Position numbers and translations under genes: made by a program
Shown here: positions 10,950 through 23,000 of the stretch, piece by piece
Layout of the letters: every line of letters begins with the position of its first letter
How positions within the stretch are numbered: position 1 is the first letter of the stretch
The notes under the pieces: model-generated
Told to the model about the DNA's origin: nothing
Seen by the model: only the letters and a program-made list of their open reading frames with translations
Databases searched by the model: none
Assembly (NCBI GenBank): GCA_903813345.2
Contig: CAIIXF020000011.1
Location: 1,328,571-1,392,570, forward strand
DNA length: 64,000 nucleotides
Source: Owenia fusiformis
Taxonomy: Eukaryota > Annelida > Polychaeta > Sabellida > Oweniidae
Reading direction: 5' to 3'

Positions 10950-12230
10950 ACAGGGCCAGGGCTCCTAGCCTGGGGTGTTCACTGTATATAAACCTTGACG
11001 GGGGGGATCCTCGGCTCATGTGGGGTCCCTTTTTTGACATTTGGTATGGCAATGGACCCAATTTTTAGGATCTGGAATGAGAATGCCCCCTAAATTATGA
11101 TTTGAGGTATGGCAATGGTCAGATTTTTCCACTCCTGGTATGAGAATGGTCATGGAAAATACATTGCCTCTCACTTGTGTATGGCATTGGTCTAGTAGTT
11201 ACACATATCCTTAATTATCCCAACGAACGAAGTTCTGTAGGGATATAGTGAAGCCCTCCGTCTGTCAGTCCGTCCGTCCGTCCGTCCGGAAGATAACTCA
11301 AATACCAGTTGACGGATTTTCTTCATATTTGGTGGAACGATGTATATTGGTGAATAGTTTTACCCAAAAAAAAATTTTCCATGATGGCCGCCGCTTTAAA
11401 AATGACTAGACTTTTTCGTAAAAATCATGAATTTTTCATTCGAAACCAAAGTAATAAATATTTTTGTTTGAAATTTTGGTAGTATATTCACAACATCTAT
11501 TTATTTCACATATATTCCTTGTTTTTCATGCTGACCCCCTGGGGCCGTGTATGGGGGGTCAGGAAAACAGAAATATTCGTTAATTTTGAGGTATTTCTGA
11601 AGTATAGCTTTATTATACTCAAATGAAAGGCAATTTAGAGTTGATTGTATCTTTTTTCAGATTCAGACCTCGTGAAATTCAAAATGGCCGCCTAATGTTG
11701 GATTTCGCAATAATTTTGCGATCCCTTCAAAGTATGCCTATATTATACTCAAATTGAAGGAATTTTAGAGTAGATCACAATTATGGTATTATTTTTCAGA
11801 TTTGTACCTCAGAAAATTCAAAATGGCTGCCTTTCAGGAATTCGCAATCATAAAATCTAAATTTTTCAATTCTATGACTGATTGGAATTAATTTGGTAAT
11901 TGATATATTGTTCGTTGGGATTTGCTACTTCGCGGAGTTGCAGTTTTCTAGTTTGAGGTTGTTTTGGATCGTTTTCCTCAAAGATCTGCCTTCTTCTCGG
12001 GGCTTTAGACATTTTAAATGGCCTTAGTCTTACATCTGGACATGTGGTATGGCAATGGTCTTATATTTGGACATTTGGTGTGCTTTGGGGCATTATTTTT
12101 GTCAGTATGGGAACACATTGAAATTTAACAGATTGGTATGGGAACATATTGATCATATTTGAGGGTTCAGCCTAGGAACCCGCTGAATTTTGTATACAGT
12201 GAACCTCCCGGGCCTAGGGCACTCCCCCCA
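10950..12230. mobile_element. inverted-repeat element in HECT leader intron
   Basis: The left side (GGGCTCCTAGCCTGGGGTGT, TTCACTGTATATAAA, ATTTGGTATGGCAATGG) recurs inverted at 12040-12225 (TTTGTATACAGTGAACCTCC, CGGGCCTAGGGC). TATGGCAATGGTC units are repeated inside both arms. It is interrupted by the repeat at 11213-11955. Confidence 0.55.
11213..11955. repeat. interspersed repeat family R1, copy 1
   Basis: Begins AATTATCCCAACGAACGAAG, contains a (TCCG)n run and AGATAACTCAAATACC, and ends GTTCGTTGGGATTTGCTACT then TTTTCTAGTTTGA. The tips ATCCCAACGAAC / GTTCGTTGGGAT are inverted repeats. Other copies are at 20733 and 26078. Confidence 0.7.
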
Positions 12231-12410
12231 GTTTTCCGTGAGTTAAAATACTGAATTCTGCAAGTGAAATTAGTGAATTCTGCAAAGAAAAAAGCCAATT
12301 CTGCTGGAATTCTGCGGGGTTCCTCTGAGTTTTTTTTGTGAAAAATAAGACATGGATAATAGGCTAAGAGTTAATGACCCGCTATCAAACATGTGAGAAA
12401 TGAAAGTACC

Positions 12411-12419
12411 AGATCTTCG

Positions 12420-12456
<37 letters not shown>

Positions 12457-12462
12457 TCTTCG
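12411..12462. mobile_element. 35-A tract flanked by a 9-bp direct repeat
   Basis: A pure A run (12420-12454) lies between two copies of AGATCTTCG (12411-12419 and 12454-12462). This is the footprint of target-primed insertion of a poly(A) tail with almost no body. Assembly or replication slippage cannot be excluded. Confidence 0.5.
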
Positions 12463-12987
12463 ATCGTTTTCATTGCAAATTCAGTTTAAAATCAACACGT
12501 AATCGCGTGGCGTTATATGTGGCACGATCACAGGAATTGTAAATCTTATCCAAATATGACATTGGGTCTGAAAAAAGAATGTCTGATTGAATATTTTCCA
12601 AAATATTTTGTCTTGCGTTGCCTTTGCCTATAGACACATTTCACCATGCAGCATATCAGTGCACCAGTAGGTGTTACCCCAGGACCGGGTGAATATCATA
12701 CTGGTGACCTATACACAACAAATGCGTTATTGTTGATTATTTCATGCACTGCTGTCATGTAAAAATACTCTGTTCGGATTGGCTGGAATCTGACACACTT
12801 TGCCTAGCTATGTGTGAATTGATGATTAAGTGAGTTGAATGAATTGATATAATTTACCGGTGATTAGGCAAAATTTACATTTGCCATGTAAAGTATAATT
12901 GACTGGCTATGATGACAATGTACCATATATTTTGAAATGACCAATGACATTTATACTTTAATTTATGGTACTAATACATGCTTGGAA

Positions 12988-13936
12988 GGATGTACCATTC
13001 TCGGTAGTTTAGAAAATACATCACTAATAAAATGCATTTTGGGGTTCCTGAAGGGTAAATACAACATATACAATTTTAAATTACCAATTTTTATTCACAT
13101 TTTCTAAAATACTAGTAAACATGCAGTATAAGCAGCATAGGCCTGGAAGCATGCATAAAAATAGAGTAGAATACACCATGACCATGCAGTAAAGCTTTGT
13201 TACGTAACCAATTATCACACTCAAGTAAGATTGAGTCTGATCGACCCTTTGTTCAACTTTTGTGCATACTGTATACACATTAATTAAATTTTACACAGAC
13301 CATCATTAGCTTTAATTCACAAACAAATACCGTGAATTAATACAAACTCCCTCCATTTTGAATTCTATCTGGACCTGCAGCCATCTTGTTTTGGCAATAC
13401 CATGGATGCCAATTACGACCAATTACATTTGAATTTCGAATGATTTAGGGTTTTACTGATACCAGAAGTTAAATCAATCATTTAGATGATTGCCGGTAAA
13501 ATTGTAAATGTGGCTAGAATCTAATAAAGCCGTTTATTTAATTTGGTAAATCCCAATCTGGAAGTTCAGGATTTTCCATGACACAAATAAGAAACTTTAT
13601 CTCCAATGACATTTAAACTTTAAATTAGCTCGATTTGTGACAACCACATCTGCTGACATTATTTTATTTTAAGATATTAAACCGTTTGAATTAAAACGTC
13701 CAGAATAAGTGATTAAATTTGCAAAGTTTTTCACGATTTCAATCGGGGGCCCCCTCAGATTTCGAAACAGGGTTTTCTCGTCTATGGTCCTAAATAATGC
13801 AAAGAAATAGTGAGCATATTCGCATATATGTGGAAATGTGATTAGAAATAGGTAAATTGTGCATGCTGCAATTATCCTACGGGAGCCCCATCATGCATTT
13901 TATTGGTGATGTATTTTCTAAACTACCACTATTCTC
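12988..13936. mobile_element. inverted-repeat element just upstream of HECT exon 1
   Basis: 12990-13060 (TAGTTTAGAAAATACATCAC, AATAAAATGCAT, TGGGGTTCC) recurs inverted at 13862-13936. The interior is non-coding. The right arm ends about 28 bp before the first coding exon, so it lies next to the acceptor. Confidence 0.55.
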
Positions 13937-13964
13937 AGATTAATGAAATTTTTGTTTTACAGAC

Positions 13965-14082
13965 ATGTTTTGCACTGGCTGTGGGAAACCAGCTGTGGGA
14001 AACTTTTGCTGTCACTGTGGTGTAAAATGCCAACCAACACCAAATACCAGTCCAGGCACTAGTAGTGGTAGTGTGTCTTCAG
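13965..14082 (+). CDS. HECT gene exon 1: zinc ribbon
   Basis: Encodes MFCTGCGKPAVGNFCCHCGV and a Ser/Thr/Pro-rich linker. Two CxxC knuckles nine residues apart form half of a double-zinc-ribbon fold, usually a protein- or ubiquitin-binding module. ATG follows the acceptor by 2 bases. Donor TCAG/GTATTTA, phase 1. Confidence 0.7.
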
Positions 14083-17000
14083 GTATTTATTATTTATTTG
14101 GATATACAGGTACACTGTACACTTTTAACAGTAGCACTTTTATAATTTGTATAGAAGTATTTGTTTATAATCAATGTCAAATGAGTGTATTATTTTGCAC
14201 CATTCACCAGTTTGGAGTAATTGGGGGTTTGGGTACTTTGAACCATCTTTGCTCAAGTACTTTTTAAATGGCTGTGTACTCTGTGTAATTATTTACCATA
14301 ATTAAACTAATGGAGTATTAGTTTCACATTATGCTGCACTGGAATTACCCAGATGCAAGTAGGTAGTAATAACTAGTAACCAGTTTCACCACCAGGTGGC
14401 TAATTCGGCGTAAATAGCATGGCAGGTATAGCAGAAAGTGCCCTTAAACTTAAATATCCATCTGTTCTGGTCGAATAATTTTCATATAACCCTTATGTAT
14501 CTGATAGTTATACAAATGAAAAAAATGTCAAGTAAAGCAAAATATTATCTGTCCACTATCTGTCCACTAAATGAAAAGACATCATTCACTTTTTGTGATT
14601 TTATAACATGGGCTCTATGGGGAATCTCCCCGACCTAGAAGTCACATTTTCAAAGAAAATTAAATTTTGAAAGTTGATTAACTGTTTTTGTTACCACATG
14701 TAGATTTCAATATGGTATCACATCGACTGAATTTTGAATATTTAATGATGTAAATCAAGATTATTTCTACTTGCATGTAGGCTAATAGGTTACATGCTTC
14801 CGAAAGTGGACTAGTCATATTAACAAATACTGAATTACATGACTATTACATATTTTGCACCAGTATGGAGTATTTAGGATTTTGAGTATGTACTTTAAAT
14901 CTGTGTGTTTGAGATGTTTAAAATATATCACATTACACCTACTGATCAACATGTAAAGTGGTGTTACATATATGTAATATTACCTGTACCATCTATGTTG
15001 TCTCCTTGTAGTAGAACTGGGACAAGGTAAATTCCTTTGTCTGTGTTTTGAATTCTTCTATCTTTGTTTGGACTTTTGTAATGCTTTTTAACTTATCCTA
15101 ACTAACTTATGACCTATATTTAAATGTGCACATTGACTGAATCTATATCATATCCTTTGAAAAGAACTAAATTCTATCTGAGTTATAATTTCATAAAATA
15201 CCATAGCATCAATTCATAACTTTGATGTTCATTCTATAAAAACTTGGGCTCAACTGCCAGCTATTTGGCTTCTGTAGCATAGTTAGCCCTTTTTAAAAAC
15301 GTGTATCCTTGAAATAACATAGCAATCAAGCAATTCCGCCCTTGCAATAGATTTTCTTACTTATTTATATTACATGTTAAATTCAAGAAATGTGCTCCAG
15401 CTATCTATTTATCAACATGCTGCAACAGCTGCTCTGAAATTGGGTTACATGCTTCCAAAAGTGAACTGGTCATGTAAATTAATGTTAAATATTTGAATTA
15501 TTTTGCACCAGTATGGAGTATTTAGGGTTCTGAGTATGTTTGAGATGTTTAAGAGATATAATCAGATCTAGTGTTACATATTGAAAGGGAAACTGATCAT
15601 GTAAATTGATGTGAAATATTTTGCACCAGTTCGGAACTTGAGGGTTGTGAGTACTTCAATTCACCATCACTTAGATACTCTGTACATTGCCACACGCTCC
15701 AGATATGATAGATATCTGTTACCATCATAAGACTAATGATCATTGGTAACACATTAAACTGCTCTGAAATTAGATTACATGCTTCCAAAAGTGAACTGAT
15801 CATGTAAACAAATGTTAAAATATGTGATCTATTTTGCACCAGTATGGAGTATTTAGGTTTCTGAGTGTTTACTTTAAATCATTTCATTTGAGATCTTTAA
15901 AATATATTACTGCTGTAATCAGGTAATAACTTGAACTGATTGTGCTATTACCAACATGTATATGTTTACAATATTACATCAATACTAGTTGATTTTCTAG
16001 CGAATATACCAATGGCTAATCTGATACAATCCTTCAACCCTATGATTTAAAAATTGTTATGCATACCAAAGTGAACTGATCATGTATGTTTTAAATACAA
16101 GAAGTATTTTGCACCAGTTTGGAGTATTCAAGGTTGCGAGTACTTTAAATTGCTTAAGAGGTCAGGTCAATGTTTCAGTGTGCGTCAAAAAACGTAATTA
16201 ATTATGTAAGGGGGGAGGGTGTAAATCCCTGTTATGACACCACCAAAAAGTGTTGACATATTGTTATGGTCTCCGTTTTTTTGTGATGGCGGTTGGTGGT
16301 TGGAGTCTGTAACAGATTCTTACAACTTCCAATAACTTAACAAATACTGTTTAGACTGACTTAAATTGTTTTCTAAATCATATACAAGTTCTCAGAAGTT
16401 CAAATCTGACTTTAGATTTGAGATTTGACCTTCAATAAAGTTCTTAATGTCAAAAAGGTCTTTTTTTAACTTGCTTCAAAATTTCAAAGTCATCTACAAG
16501 ACCTCAGAAGCTCAAATCTGACTTAAGATTTCAGATTTGACCTTCAATGACCTTCCCAAGGTCAAAACGGTCTTTTTTCAACTTGCTTTAAATTAACCAA
16601 TTTTTTAGGTGGTGACATTTTGCCATGTTAATGCCTTGTTTAATTAGGTGACAGACATTGATTTCAGAGTTTCATCTTCTGCAATGGTATGATCATTTAA
16701 TATACAACAGATATGATAGAGAATTTGATATGTGTTTATAGCAGAAGCAGATATTGTGTGCTGGGGTTGTACTTGTACACTGCATGCAAATCAACATTTT
16801 GATTCTTTAACACTGTACACGAAACAACATTTTGACTTTTGTGAGAAGGGGGAGGGGGGTTAAAACCTTGCTAAATCAATTACGTTTTTTGACGAACAGT
16901 GAAATATTGACCTAACCCAACAACACTATTTACATGGCCAAGTGCTCCTGCTATTTACTTAATATCAATCAAATAAAGAGAATAAGTAAAACATTATGCT

Positions 17001-20000
17001 GCACTTGAATTAGGTTACAAGCATCCAAAAGTGAACTGGTCATGAACATTAATGTTTTATACTTGAATTATTTTGCACCAATAAGTTTGGAGTATTTAGG
17101 GTTCTGAGGGTCAGTACTTTAAATCACCATTACTTGTGAAAGTGAACTGATCATGTAAATTAATGTTTAATTCATGGGTCATTGTCCCCTAACCGTCCCC
17201 ATAGTATTCATAACTAGTAAAGAATAAATGACCTTTAATAAAGCTAAAATAAGTTATTCTTTGTGGTAAAAGTATGTATCCTACTTTCCAGATGATAGGC
17301 GACAAAAGTTGCTGAAGATGATGATGAGCAGCACACAATCCAAAACTGAAAAAATGGGAAGACCGTTGAAAAGTTCGAGAGTGGTACAGTTTGGTCTTTA
17401 TGTAGCCTCCGCATCAGAAAAGTCAAAGCTTACATTAGTGAAGTCTCCATTAGGAGATAAAAACTTTATTCAGCTAACTTGTGGAACACAAGACTCTTAC
17501 CATGATATTCTTCAACAGGTGAAAGCTGCATTATTTCCCAAGGGTCTAAATATAATGATTGGAAATGTAAACTGTTATAATCTAACACTGACAGACATTA
17601 CTGGGCGAAGTGTAGAGGATGCAGTGGATGGTGTTTTTTCATTACGAAAATATCTGGATGCTAAATTAATACCAGGACAGATAAGACTTTTTTGCAAGTG
17701 TATTCCAGTGAATGATGAAGAAAGTGACAGTGACAGCAATAGTGATATTGAAGTGATGAAGACTCGCTACCCATTCAGGTAATTAATATTCTATAAATAA
17801 CAACATACAAGGTGATCCAGAAGTAATGTCACTACTAGACCAATCTTCTTGAAACTTGGCACAGATGTTCCCCAAACATTATTTAGTTAATACCTCAAGA
17901 TTAAAGCTTCTACTATTTGATTGGTTCTGGACTTGATAATTCAATATAATTATCTATTTATTTCATTTTACCATGGGAATCTAATGTCAGTGATTCAATG
18001 TAGGATCATATATAATCTCAGACAATATTTAGTCAATTATTTTATTTTCTGAGAAAGCACCACAGTAGCAATTACATGACTGGGATAGATGATTCTTACA
18101 GCCTTCACTGGGAAAATGCCCTAGGACATAAGGCCATCCTCATAACCAAAAGCTCAGTGGAATCAGTTTTCAAACTTCTGATGAAGGAAATATGTCATGG
18201 GAGCAATCCAAGAAATGAGGAATGAGGCATTTTAAACGTGGAATGCTTCACTCCATATCCTTCAGAATTTAAAGAGTACCACCTCCCTGATCAAAACTAC
18301 ATGGATAAAATTAATGCCAATGCAGATTCCCTCTAAAATAGTCATTTTTTCCATGGGGAATTCAGATGAGACTCTTCATTAATATTAAGTCTCAAAAGAG
18401 ACATAACAGAGTGATTTGCAGGGGTGGATCTTGAATTTGACAATTTTAGTGCTAAATTAGATTTTCCCAATTTTTGAAAATTAAATTGAGGTGCAAAGAA
18501 GACACTTAGAATGGTATAAAACAAAGAATAGTACCCTAACATCAAAGAATATGAGAATTGGTATAAAAATGACACCTCTTTAAATTTTCATTTTAGCTCA
18601 GCAATGACTGATGAAGAGGATCTCAATGGTTCGAGTGCAGACATTACGACATCGTAAGTACATACATGCACTATATGCGCATGCAGTATCAAAAGTAATA
18701 ATCCATACTTAGAACTCCATATGTCTAAATGCTCTAACTGCCTGAATACATATTTGCCTTTTTCTTTTATTGTTATACCAATTTTTCAGACATTTACAGA
18801 AAAGAATGTTTTTAGTCACCGCCAAAAAGACTTGAACACATAATATTGTGAGCAACAAGGTGGTGACATTTTGTCATGTTAATGCCTTGTTAGAACTTGA
18901 TGGTGCAATTTTGAGAGAATATTGTGAAAAGTTTCAGTTAATTTTGGTGTTTTCAGTTCAGGTGTATATTGTGTTACAGGCTGAGCCACTTTATTATTAT
19001 GGGATGGAGTAAGATCAACTAGAAAAATCTGTAATCCAATGCAAATTTCCACATTTAGCCAGTCATCTTACAGTTTACAAAGCATGCCCAAAAGTAATCA
19101 GGTCTAGAATAATAAACCCAGAACCATTGGTAAAAAGTATTAATTAATTTTAGTTTACCTGTAGATATGTTAACAAAACGTGGCAGAAAATATTTAAGCA
19201 TTTGTTTGAATTTTCAGGAAAGGGGATACCATCAGAAAGACAGTTGAAGCTGCCAGTGAAATACAGTAAGTTCATTAGAAAGCATTGTTATCTAACAGAA
19301 ATAGTTAGGAGCAAAGATTTGAATAAGATTTTAAAAGTAATCGGTCCATTCAATCGTACAGTATTTGATCCATCCAATTTTTGTCCATTTATCCCAGAAG
19401 CACTCATTGGCATAGATTGCACCCTCAAAACCAGGTTTGCTGCTCTCCAAATTTACCTTTGCAAAAAACCATGTCATCTTTATATGAAAACAGGGTCCAA
19501 TCTTGAATTCTGGGATTTTTCGACTTCTCCCCTGCGTGCAGAGTCTTGTTATAAATTCCAAAGACAAAGCTCTCTTTTAAGAGGCGAAGTCGAACAAATG
19601 CAAAGGGGACTCCTCTTCCATTATCTAATGTAGAAATAGAGACAGAATGAGTATAAGGGGTCTTCTAACTCTGCCTATTTTAGACCACTCATAATAAGTA
19701 CTATTTCATATTTGTTTAATGTCTTGGTAGATAACACAAACAATTTTCTGATTAAGCGATTCTTTTATATTTTATGGCCTGGAATAGCCTCGAACCCTGG
19801 TCTGTGATACGAAAATCTAATAAGGGACTAGCAAACCTGGGTTTGACTGTTAACCTCCTGTTCATTGTGGTATGGATTACGAATGCAGTTTTGCACAGGT
19901 GTCAACAGAAACAAACAGTAAACCTGGTTTCCTGAAGCTGGGTTTACTGGATTTGCCAAGCACATCTTCGACTCTCTCAGTTATCCAGCCATAATGTGTA

Positions 20001-23000
20001 CATCTCTTGATTAGAAAGATTTTTAAAAAATGAAACAGTTGTAGAAAAGCTGTTATTTAATGAAGCATTTGTTGAATTTTCAGGAATGAGGATACCATCA
20101 GAAAGGCAGTTGAAGGTGCCAGTGATATACAGTAAGTTCATTCAGTGTCATTAGAAAGTATTATTTAGGAGTGAACCTCTCAACAGGACCCTCATATGAA
20201 TCTTCACTTAAAACAAATCCACAAATACATGTATTCTGATGAGTGGCAGTAGGTTTATGATGAGCATTACCTTAGATTAACCCACATATACATACATGTA
20301 CAGGCCCGTAGCCAGGATTTGCCAAAGGGGGGGGGTTGCTTTTTAAAAATTCAAGGGGGGTTCACTTTTGACAACTTTGGCCCAAAAATGCCCAAAATCA
20401 CTTGAAAAGTGCTCAGAATGGTGAACCAAAAATGTAATTTCAGTATGGATTTAGCAAACCTAGACTTAACCAAAAAAGGTCCCCTTATAGGCTTGGTACT
20501 GAAAACAATTTGAAAGATACAACATTATACAAGCATTTCGAACAACATTGTATTGTAACTGTCTTATATTAGACAGTTAGAGTCTTATAAGAATACTATA
20601 CAATACAATCAGTAACATTTATAACTTTTTACCTTGTAGGATGGACTATTGCCTTTCAAAAGAAGAGATGGAGGATTTTATATTCAACATGTAAGTAGAG
20701 CAGACTTCCTTTAAAGACAGAAATATATTTGGTAATTATCCCACCGAACAAAGTTCGAGGGGATATAGGAAAGCCGTCTGTCCGTCCGTCCATCTGTTTG
20801 TCCAGGAGATAACTCAAATACTGGTTGATGCATGGGGATAAGGGAGCTCTGTTCAAGAGGGCTGCTATTTATCGAGACATGTTTTGTTTGGTGGGATTTG
20901 CTACTCGGTGAAGTTGCTGTTTTCTAGTTTGTATATTTGAGGAAATAAAGCCCCACAGAGCAAGAATGACCATGGATTTTGTGTTTTGTATATTTAATAT
21001 ACAGTATGATCACAAAAACATGATTCTCATTTAAACATAAAAAGATGAACATATTGGAGCTTTTCAGAGGCATAGCCAGGATCTTAAATTTGACGAGGCA
21101 AATTTTATTTGGCGAGGCAAATTTGAGGCACTAGCGAAATAACACTATAAAGATAAAAAGAGTTCATTTTCACAACTTCAATTCAAAACAAATGTCTGAA
21201 TTGATATTTTTCTATTAAATTTTGGCGAGGCAGTTGCCTCACCTGCCTTATGCCTGGCTAGTAGTGGCTATGGCCATGGTTTCACAATGAGGTTAGTGTT
21301 TATCAGGTTGACAGTATAGGGCATAAAAATGGCAGTAGTTCCCATCATTTACATCTATAGGAGTTAAGTGAATGTGCTTTCAGTCAAGGTGAGATTAAAA
21401 TCCAATAACCCATATTTAGGCAGCATTTCGAGAAGACCATTATATCACTTTTGGCTGACAAAACAAGCCCATGGGATTGACTATACATTGATTGGTCAGT
21501 CATTCTATCAACATTGTTGATTTTTTAAATAAAATGATTGATGAAAGACATTTTCACTGCCTCTTATAATATCTATAATGGAACTGCCATGATAATAGAG
21601 ATTTCGCAACTCACTTATAACTCACTTATATTATTCCAGTCTAATTATGTCACCACCAAAAAGGGGTGACATATTGTTATGGTCTCCGTTTTTTTGTGAT
21701 GGCGGTTGGTGGTTGGAGTCTGTAACAGATTCTTACAACTTCCAATAACTTAACAAATACCGGAGTTTCTCGCGAATAGGCCCACGGGCGTTTATTTTGC
21801 ACTGGGCGTTTATTTGAAAGAATTTTTAATAAACGCACATGGGCCTTTATTAAGAGGGAAAAAACATTTTTCCAAGGGGGGTGGGCGTTTATTTAGAGGG
21901 AAAATAGCTCTCCCAAGCCAGTGGGCGTTTATGTCGAGGGATATTATAGATCGCAAATATGACACATGTCCTTCATACTCATGCACTAGTATCATGAACG
22001 CGGGCAAGAACGTTGACCAATATGTAACCTCTTGTCATATTTTTATTAATTATTTGTACTAGAATGACAGTAATCACCTATTACCTTACATATGTACTGT
22101 TCGCAATTTCATTCCTTTTCTCGAATAATTCGCCCACTGGGCGTTTATTTGAAATCATTTTTAATAAACGCCCATGGGCCTTTATAAAGAGGGAAAAAAA
22201 CTTTTTCATTCACCCCTCTTTCAAATAAACGCCCATGGGCCTATTCGCAAGAAACTCCGGTACTGTTTAGACTGACTTCAATTTTTTCTGAATCATCTAC
22301 AAGTTCTCAGAAGTTCATATCTGATTTTAGATTTGACCTTCAATGACCTTCTCTAGGTCAAAAAAGGTCAAAAAGGTCTTTTTTCAACTTGCTTCAAATT
22401 GACTAAATTTTGTTTTCAAAATCAGCATTTGACTAAATTTTGTTTTCAAAATCATCTACAAGATCTCAGAAGCTCAAATCTGATTTAAGATTTTAGATCT
22501 GACCTTCATTGACCTTCTCAAGGGCAAAAAGGCCTTCCAACTTGTTTTAAATTTACCAAATTTTTTTAGGTGGTCACATTTTGTCATGTTAATGCCTTGT
22601 GTATAACTTATGAAGCGTTTGATTACGTCATCATTTACATGAATTGCGCAGGTCTGTAAGTACATAGTGTGATATTCTTATAAATCGTTGTCTATGTAAG
22701 AATATCACACTTATGGACGTATAGAGCTGCCCAATAAATGATGACATAATAAAACGCATCAAAAGTTATACGTTATTTGGGAATAATAAACATGCTATAA
22801 GTGAGTTGCAAAATCTCTTTAATAACATTCAATAATGCTTTATTTCAGGAAAAATGAAATAAATCCAGTGATTGTGTTGAAATCGTACCGTATCATGATT
22901 CTCAAGGGAGATGAAATGAACAATATGGATGACAATGGATTCGATAGAGGCAAAGAGACAGATGCTCTAATATGTGTGACTAGATTGACTGGAGATGATG

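Larger units (their letters stand above)
14150..17180 (+). repeat. degenerate ~120-bp dispersed repeat in HECT intron 1
   Basis: At least six copies (about 14785, 15445, 15590, 15778, 16060, 17010, with a partial at 14170) share CCAAAAGTGAACTGGTCATG, TATTTTGCACCAGTATGGAG and TATTTAGGGTTCTGAGTA in that order, all on the plus strand. Spacing is irregular and the copies have diverged, so this is an old local amplification. Confidence 0.7.
21597..22818. mobile_element. palindromic MITE hosting two nested insertions, HECT intron 6
   Basis: Outer tips AGAGATTTCGCAACTCACTT (21597) and the complement of AGAGATTTTGCAACTCACTT (ending 22818). The inner palindrome resumes at 22601-22772 around AGTGTGATATTCTTA / TAAGAATATCACACT. 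The left arm is interrupted by the R2 copy at 21647-22600. Confidence 0.65.

Noticed and set aside
12270-12473. 67-aa frame with a poly-Phe run
   Set aside because: Translation of the 35-A tract.
19202-19633. 143-aa plus-strand frame overlapping HECT exon 4
   Set aside because: Reads exon 4 in the wrong frame and continues through intron; no domain seen.
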